DNA of 64,000 bases from Methylomarinovum tepidoasis. Its GTDB lineage: Bacteria; Pseudomonadota; Gammaproteobacteria; Methylococcales; Methylothermaceae. Where the stretch lies: assembly GCF_030294985.1 (NCBI RefSeq), contig NZ_AP024718.1, forward strand, positions 682,001-746,000. The letters run 5' to 3'. The translations under genes and the position numbers were made by a program. Below, in pieces: positions 56,795-64,000 of this stretch. The notes below the pieces were generated by a model that ran no database searches, had not been told where the DNA came from, and was given only the letters and a program-made list of their open reading frames with translations. Within the stretch, counting starts at the first letter, position 1. Each line of letters opens with the position of its first letter.

Positions 56795-57612
56795 CGGCGC
56801 AGGCAGGCGATGACCGGTGCCGTTTGCGGCCTGACCCCGCGCCAGATGCGGAAGGCTTCCGCCGCCTGCTCCACCAGCATTCCCAGGCCGTCGACGCTGA
56901 GACCGGCGCCGTGATCGAGGCCCCAGCGCACGAACGCCGTCGGGACATCGGCGTACATCAAATCGTAGCAGACCGCCCCGGGCGCCAGCAGGTCATCCGG
57001 CAACGGCGGCAATGCCCCCTGCAGGCTGGCGGAAGTGGCGTTGATCACCACATCGAAGCGGCGTCCCGCCAGTGCGGCAAAGCCACACGCCGCCACCTGT
57101 CCCAGGGCGGCAAAGCGCCGCGCCAATTCCTCGGCCCGGGAAACGGTACGGTTGGCGATGACGATCTCCCCCGGTCGCTCGGCCAGCAGCGGCCCCAGAA
57201 CGCCCCGGGCCGATCCTCCCGCCCCCAGCAGCAGCACCCGTTTTCCGGTCAGCGCCACTTCCAGGTTCACGGTCAGATCGCGCACCAGACCGACGCCGTC
57301 GGTATTGTCGCCATGCAGGATATCGTCCCGGTCCCACCACAGGGTGTTCACCGCCCCGCTCAGGCGGGCCCGCTCGGTGAGCACCTGTGCCGCCTCGAAG
57401 GCCTGCTCCTTCAAGGGAACCGTGCAGTTGAGCCCGGCGCCGCCGCCGGCGCGGAAGGTCCGCAGCGCAGTGGCGAAGCATTCCGGCGGCACGTCCTGGG
57501 CGGTGTAGACGAGCGCCTCGCCGGTCTGTTCGGCGAAAAGCCGGTGGATCTGGGGCGATTTGCTGTGGCCGATGGGATGGCCGAAGACAGCGTAACGGTC
57601 CGGTTCAGGCAT
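56791..57612 (-). CDS. aroE: Shikimate dehydrogenase
   Basis: 273 residues. Reduces 3-dehydroshikimate with NADPH in aromatic amino acid synthesis. Substrate motif [20 protein letters not shown], catalytic Lys in [11 protein letters not shown], Asp in [17 protein letters not shown] site [15 protein letters not shown] with NRT. Upstream end overlaps the membrane protein gene by 8 bases. Confidence 0.97.
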
Positions 57613-58177
57613 GTTCGCTCAGACGGCACGCCTCCCGACGGCCGCGCACAATGGTATAAATGATGAACAGTACCGCCAAACCGACCACGAGGGGTAGAAA
57701 TGGTTCCACCAGCGCGATCAGCATCGCGGAAACGCCCAGGAAAACCCCGGTGAGGCTGAAGCGCCAGCCGATGCGGATGCCGTCGAGGAAGGTGGCCAAC
57801 CCCAGAATCAGCAGCATCACCAGGGCGGCGGCCTCCTCGTTCAGCACCCGGGCGAAGTGCAGCACGAAGACGCCGATCACGGTACACAGCGCCCCGCCCC
57901 AGTGCAGCGCCTGAATCTTGAGCAAGGCACCGATGGGATAACCGTGCACTTCACCTTTGACCCGCGCCTGGGCCCATCCGGCGACGATCGCCGCCAGCCC
58001 GAACAGCGGAATCATCGTCAGCCAGTAGAGATAGGCATCCTGGGGGGAGAAGTCGGTGATCACCGCCCCGCCGACCGACAGCAGCAGCATGACGATCAGC
58101 ACCGCCTCATCGAGCCAGACCACCACCTTACGCGGCGCCTCGGTTTCCAGCGGTCGTTCTTGTTCTTCGTCGCTCAT
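57605..58177 (-). CDS. Unknown integral membrane protein (190 residues)
   Basis: Five membrane helices are predicted by eye (about 24-41, 50-68, 92-112, 118-133 and 140-175, the last perhaps two). The N-terminus is charged. I do not recognise the family. It starts 3 bases after hemB and overlaps aroE by 8 bases, so hemB, this gene, aroE and mltF are probably one minus-strand transcript. A link to heme or shikimate synthesis is not implied. Confidence 0.8.
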   Translation of the reverse strand: MSDEEQERPLETEAPRKVVVWLDEAVLIVMLLLSVGGAVITDFSPQDAYLYWLTMIPLFGLAAIVAGWAQARVKGEVHGYPIGALLKIQALHWGGALCTVIGVFVLHFARVLNEEAAALVMLLILGLATFLDGIRIGWRFSLTGVFLGVSAMLIALVEPFLPLVVGLAVLFIIYTIVRGRREACRLSEHA

Positions 58178-58180
58178 CGG

Positions 58181-59242
<1,062 letters not shown>

Positions 59243-59307
59243 TTATCCCGGTCGCCGCGGTTATGATAAGCAAAATCTCTCACGATATGGACCTTTGGGA
59301 GCGTTCG

Positions 59308-60885
<1,578 letters not shown>

Positions 60886-60925
60886 CTATTGACTGAATGA
60901 CATCGGCAGCCGCTAGATTAGCACA

Positions 60926-61711
60926 ATGTCTTCCCGGGATTTTGACCTGAACCAAACCCGCGACCGTCTGTTCGCCGACCCTCAGACCCCGGTCGCCGCC
61001 TTCCGCTTCGACGACCGGGTCGCCAGAGTCTTCGACGACATGATCGAGCGCTCGGTGCCCGGTTACCGCACCATCGTCACCGCCATCGGCCTGCTCGGCG
61101 AACGCCTGGCCCGTCCCCACAGCCGCTGCTACGATCTGGGATGCTCCCTGGGGGCGGTGAGCCTGGCGCTGGCGCAGCGGATCCAACTCCCCGGCTGTGA
61201 GATCATCGCCGTCGACAACGCCTGGCCGATGCTGGCGCAGATGCGCCGGCGCCTCGCCGCGCTGGAGCCGCTGCCGACGCCCGTCCGCCCCGTCTGCGCC
61301 GATCTGGCCGACGTTCGCATCGACAACGCCTCCCTGGTGGTGCTCAACTTCACGCTGCAATTCGTACCCTTGCCGCAGCGGGCCGACCTGATCGCACGCA
61401 TTCATCAGGGGCTGGTTCCCGGCGGCGTGCTGATCCTGTCGGAGAAGATCGCCCTCGAAGATCCCCGCCAGCAGGCCCTGTTCACCGAGCTGCATCACGC
61501 CTTCAAGCGCGCCCAGGGTTACAGCGGCCTGGAGATCGCCCGCAAGCGGGCGGCCCTGGAGAACGTGCTGGTCCCCGAACCGCTCGCCGTCCACCGCCAC
61601 CGCATCGAGCAGGCTGGATTCACCAGCGTCGAGGTGTGGTTCCAGTACTTCAACTTCCTGTCGCTGATCGCGATCAAGGCCCCGGCATCGACAGGGCAAT
61701 CGCATGAATGA
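60926..61711 (+). CDS. cmoA: Carboxy-S-adenosyl-L-methionine synthase
   Basis: 261 residues. Makes carboxy-SAM from SAM and prephenate for cmo5U34 in tRNA. SAM fold with YDLGCSLGAVSLALAQRI and NFTLQFVP; FQYFNFLSLIAIK at the end is typical. The partner cmoB usually follows cmoA directly but is absent here; the next sequence is intergenic. Confidence 0.95.
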   Translation: MSSRDFDLNQTRDRLFADPQTPVAAFRFDDRVARVFDDMIERSVPGYRTIVTAIGLLGERLARPHSRCYDLGCSLGAVSLALAQRIQLPGCEIIAVDNAWPMLAQMRRRLAALEPLPTPVRPVCADLADVRIDNASLVVLNFTLQFVPLPQRADLIARIHQGLVPGGVLILSEKIALEDPRQQALFTELHHAFKRAQGYSGLEIARKRAALENVLVPEPLAVHRHRIEQAGFTSVEVWFQYFNFLSLIAIKAPASTGQSHE

Positions 61712-61758
61712 ATACTCAAAGAAATCATGGGGCTACAAGGCTAACAAGCGCACCGTAG

Positions 61759-61782
61759 GCCGGATAAGTGCAGCGATCCGGC
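61759..61782. repeat. REP-like hairpin (GCCGGAT-N10-ATCCGGC)
   Basis: A perfect 7-base inverted repeat within GTAGGCCGGATAAG...GATCCGGCAC, the form of repetitive extragenic palindromes. It lies in the 386-base gap between cmoA and the EVE gene, ahead of 6S RNA. Confidence 0.6.
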
Positions 61783-61875
61783 ACGATGCCTCCTCCAGGC
61801 TACGAACCTGAACCGGATCGTCACCCGAATTCTGCAAGAAGACGCATCCTGAGCCCCCGTTTCGCCATCTTGGTG

Positions 61876-61881
61876 TACAAT
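61876..61881 (+). promoter_or_regulatory. -10 element (TACAAT) of 6S RNA
   Basis: TACAAT 8 bases before the expected 5' end of 6S RNA, preceded by a poor -35 match. Confidence 0.55.
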
Positions 61882-61888
61882 TAAACCA

Positions 61889-62074
61889 GTATCCCCTGCA
61901 GCGTGCGAAACGTCCCGGGGTTACCTCTTGAGCCTAATTCCAAACCCTGGGAGCGGGTGCCTGGCGATGGTGTGCATGTCCGCCATGTGCGGGAAGCCTG
62001 ATTCGCCACCGAAGCTCCCACTTGAACCGACCGGTTCAAGAGCAAAGGGACGTTACGGCGCAGGCGGGGGATAC
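61889..62074 (+). ncRNA. ssrS: 6S RNA
   Basis: About 186 bases. The 5' and 3' ends pair (TATCCCC with GGGGGATA and further), a large internal bubble follows, and the 3' part carries the diagnostic ACTTGAACC-GACC-GGTTCAAG hairpin before GGGACGTTACGGCGCAGGCGG. 6S RNA mimics an open promoter and traps sigma-70 RNA polymerase in stationary phase. Its position before the EVE gene and rpiA matches the gammaproteobacterial neighbourhood, although ygfA (fau) and zapA are not present. The exact ends are inferred. Confidence 0.85.
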
Positions 62075-62097
62075 ATTCCTTTCCCATCCGCGCCTTC

Positions 62098-62580
62098 ATG
62101 AGCCGATCCACCCGCCGTTACTGGCTGCTGAAATCAGAACCGACCACCTTCGGTATCGATGACCTGGCCGCCTGCCCGGACCAGACCACCCATTGGGACG
62201 GGGTTCGCAACTACCAGGCCCGCAATTTTCTTCGTGACCGGATGCAAGGGGGCGATCAGGCCTTCTTCTATCATTCCAACTGCAAGGAGCCAGGCATCGT
62301 CGGCACCGTGGAAATCGTCCGTGCCGGCTACCCCGATCACACCGCCTTCGACCCGGACAGCTCCTATTACGATCCTAAAAGCACGCCGGAAAATCCGCGC
62401 TGGTTCATGGTGGACGTGCGCCTGACGGAACGTTTCCCCCACACCCTCACCCTAGCGGAAATCAAACGCCACGGCGACCGCCTGGAGGGGTTGGCGCTGC
62501 TCCGCCGCGGCAATCGCCTTTCGGTGATGCCGGTGGCGCCGGCGCATTGGCGGTTTCTGCTGGAACTGGCCCGCCGCTAA
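62098..62580 (+). CDS. EVE domain-containing protein
   Basis: 160 residues, the whole protein being one EVE (PUA-like) domain: [58 protein letters not shown] and [12 protein letters not shown] domains bind modified bases in DNA or RNA. It starts 24 bases after the end of 6S RNA and 75 bases before rpiA. The target base is unknown. Confidence 0.92.
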   Translation: MSRSTRRYWLLKSEPTTFGIDDLAACPDQTTHWDGVRNYQARNFLRDRMQGGDQAFFYHSNCKEPGIVGTVEIVRAGYPDHTAFDPDSSYYDPKSTPENPRWFMVDVRLTERFPHTLTLAEIKRHGDRLEGLALLRRGNRLSVMPVAPAHWRFLLELARR

Positions 62581-62654
62581 CCTCCGTTGCCAAGCAGCGG
62601 CCATGGCCGCTATCATCGTCGGTTCCAAATTCCGAAACACCTAAGGAGATGTCC

Positions 62655-63317
62655 ATGAGCTCTGCCGACGACCTCAAACGCAAAGCCGCCGAAGCCGCCC
62701 TCGAATACGTGCGCGGCATCCCCATCCTCGGCATCGGCACCGGTTCCACCGTCAACCATTTCATCGATCTGCTCGCCGATTTCAGGCACGAAATCGAGGG
62801 CGCCGTCTCCAGTTCCGAGGCCAGCACCGAACGTCTGAAGAAGCTGGGCATCCCGGTCCTCGACCTCAATGCCGTCGGCGACCTGGAGGTCTATGTGGAC
62901 GGCGCTGACGAAATCAATCCCCATCTGCAGCTGATCAAGGGCGGTGGCGGCGCCCTGACCCGGGAGAAGATCATCGCCGCCGCCAGCCGCAAGTTCGTCT
63001 GCATCGCCGACGAGGGCAAATATGTGGACGTGCTCGGCCGCTTCCCGTTGCCCATCGAAGTGATCCCGATGGCCCGCAGCTACGTCTCCCGGCAGATGGT
63101 CAAACTCGGCGGCCAGCCGCAGTGGCGTGAAGGCTACGTTACCGACAACGGCGGCCAGATCATCGATGTCCACAATCTGGAGATCCTCAAACCCATCGAG
63201 CTGGAACAGAACATCAACAACATTCCCGGGGTGGTCACCGTCGGCATCTTCGCCCTGCGGCCGGCGGACGTGGTCCTGCTCGGCACCCCCGAAGGCGTCA
63301 AGACCCTGAGCCGTTAG
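62655..63317 (+). CDS. rpiA: Ribose-5-phosphate isomerase A
   Basis: 220 residues from the ATG at 62655, chosen because AAGGAGA lies just before (an ATG 6 bases earlier falls inside that site). Interconverts ribose-5-phosphate and ribulose-5-phosphate. [35 protein letters not shown] and LTREKIIA carry the active-site residues. It is followed by a bidirectional terminator. Confidence 0.97.
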   Translation: MSSADDLKRKAAEAALEYVRGIPILGIGTGSTVNHFIDLLADFRHEIEGAVSSSEASTERLKKLGIPVLDLNAVGDLEVYVDGADEINPHLQLIKGGGGALTREKIIAAASRKFVCIADEGKYVDVLGRFPLPIEVIPMARSYVSRQMVKLGGQPQWREGYVTDNGGQIIDVHNLEILKPIELEQNINNIPGVVTVGIFALRPADVVLLGTPEGVKTLSR

Positions 63318-63340
63318 ACCTTCTCGTGTCAGCTCCCATC

Positions 63341-63365
63341 AAAAAGCCCGCTATGCGGGCTTTTT
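63341..63365. terminator. Bidirectional terminator after rpiA
   Basis: Perfect 11-base-pair stem (AAAAAGCCCGC / GCGGGCTTTTT), loop TAT, between rpiA and the convergent UPF0182 gene. Confidence 0.92.
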
Positions 63366-63370
63366 GCATT

Positions 63371-64000
63371 TCAGGGGACGACGGCTTCCCGCGCGGGTTC
63401 CGGCAGCGGTAGCGCCGGTGCTCCCGGATTGACGCCCTCCAGGGTCTGCCCGCGCAGTTCCAGCTCCCGCACTGTCTTGGCGAGCAACTCCTGACGCAAC
63501 CTGTCGAACGCTTCTTTGAGGGAACGCTCCATCACCACCACGTTGCCCATGGAGACGATGATCCGGGTCAGCTGCGGAATGCGGGTCTCGCCGGCGGCGA
63601 TCAGATAGACCGGCTGCACGTACAGCACCGAGTGCCCCACCGGCAGGACGATGATACGGCCGCGCTTGACCTGAGAGCCCTGTTGGTTCCACAAGGTGAA
63701 GGCGGCGGAGATTTCCGGGTCCTGGTCGATGAGGGCGTCGATCTGGGCCGGTCCGTCCACCTGCACTTCCTTCTTGAACTGGTAGACCACCAGCTCGGGC
63801 ACGTAGGGCCCTTCGGTCAGATCGCGGACCCCGGCGATCGCCAGCGCCCGCAGATTGTCGCGGCCGATCGGGGTCAGGGGACTGATCTGTACGAAGGGTT
63901 GCAGATGCGGATGGGATTTCTCCACCAGCTGGACCGTCAGGTAGTAGGGCAGCTTGGGCACGTCCTTGACTTTGGCGAAGTCCCAGGTGTCGGCCTGCTG
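63371..64000 (-). CDS. UPF0182 family membrane protein, C-terminal part (runs off right edge)
   Basis: About 209 residues are visible; the frame stays open to base 64000, so the N-terminal membrane part lies outside. The visible part matches the large periplasmic domain of UPF0182 (COG1615) proteins: PFVQISPLTPIGRDNLRALA, EGPYVPELVVYQFKKEVQVD, GRIIVLPVGHSVLYVQPVYL and RIPQLTRIIVSMGN. Full-length members have about 900 residues with seven or so N-terminal helices. Function unknown. Confidence 0.9.
   Translation of the reverse strand, partial: QQADTWDFAKVKDVPKLPYYLTVQLVEKSHPHLQPFVQISPLTPIGRDNLRALAIAGVRDLTEGPYVPELVVYQFKKEVQVDGPAQIDALIDQDPEISAAFTLWNQQGSQVKRGRIIVLPVGHSVLYVQPVYLIAAGETRIPQLTRIIVSMGNVVVMERSLKEAFDRLRQELLAKTVRELELRGQTLEGVNPGAPALPLPEPAREAVVP

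Noticed and set aside
61712-61888. A second small gene between cmoA and 6S RNA
   Set aside because: No frame with a start, ribosome site and sensible composition; only a REP-like hairpin was found.

Overview
The window is a high-GC (roughly 63-65%), densely packed gammaproteobacterial chromosome segment. Gene order is typical of the class: clpS-clpA/infA, nudJ-mnmA-purB, recF-gyrB, guaB-guaA-tadA-mltF, and 6S RNA-EVE-rpiA. A secreted MxaD-like protein with a YVTN beta-propeller, orphan Na+-NQR subunits and a membrane-bound one-heme cytochrome fit a methylotroph or methanotroph of the Methylococcales type. That placement is inference; no methane or methanol oxidation enzyme lies in the window.

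1-15.8 kb is accessory. A minus-strand czcI/C/B/A-like heavy-metal RND (HME) operon runs off the left edge. It is followed by a block in which two near-identical coiled-coil/tail-anchor paralogs flank a secreted cupin and a beta-carbonic anhydrase, with fragments of a sterol desaturase and possibly a sigma-54 activator. Then comes a complete plus-strand Cus-like operon (small Cys protein, TolC, CusB with a metal-binding domain, CusA, small secreted protein). Last is a third HME locus that has collapsed: an intact TolC-like gene followed by an adaptor N-terminus, an internal slice of CzcA and the C-terminus of a DUF3240 gene, run together.

15.8-30 kb is mostly housekeeping: pssA; ilvB-ilvN-ilvC; yihY; infA; clpS-clpA; a membrane cytochrome; nudJ-mnmA; purB; mtaB; cysZ. 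30-45.8 kb looks origin-proximal. It holds an orphan exosortase-associated acyltransferase, a quinone oxidoreductase, an unknown 453-residue protein, recF-gyrB (without dnaA-dnaN), lgt-thyA-folA, apaH, a strongly structured intergenic element, an ankyrin protein, mpl and an hdeD-unknown-yfdX stress operon. Four ParB-type parS palindromes lie in or beside recF and mpl.

45.8-64 kb holds nqrC-nqrF without the other nqr genes, tRNA-Thr(CGT), a minus-strand run (sbcB, MxaD-like, YVTN, yqcC, a small protein), guaB-guaA, tadA, mltF, aroE, hemB, an mlaC-like gene, hemF, cmoA, a REP-like hairpin, 6S RNA, an EVE-domain gene, rpiA and the end of a UPF0182 gene. No rRNA, CRISPR array, intact insertion sequence or prophage was seen. 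The strongest leads are the multi-branched palindromic element at about 40.2-40.4 kb, the repeat-expanded coiled-coil paralogs, the parS cluster and the telescoped HME pseudogenes.
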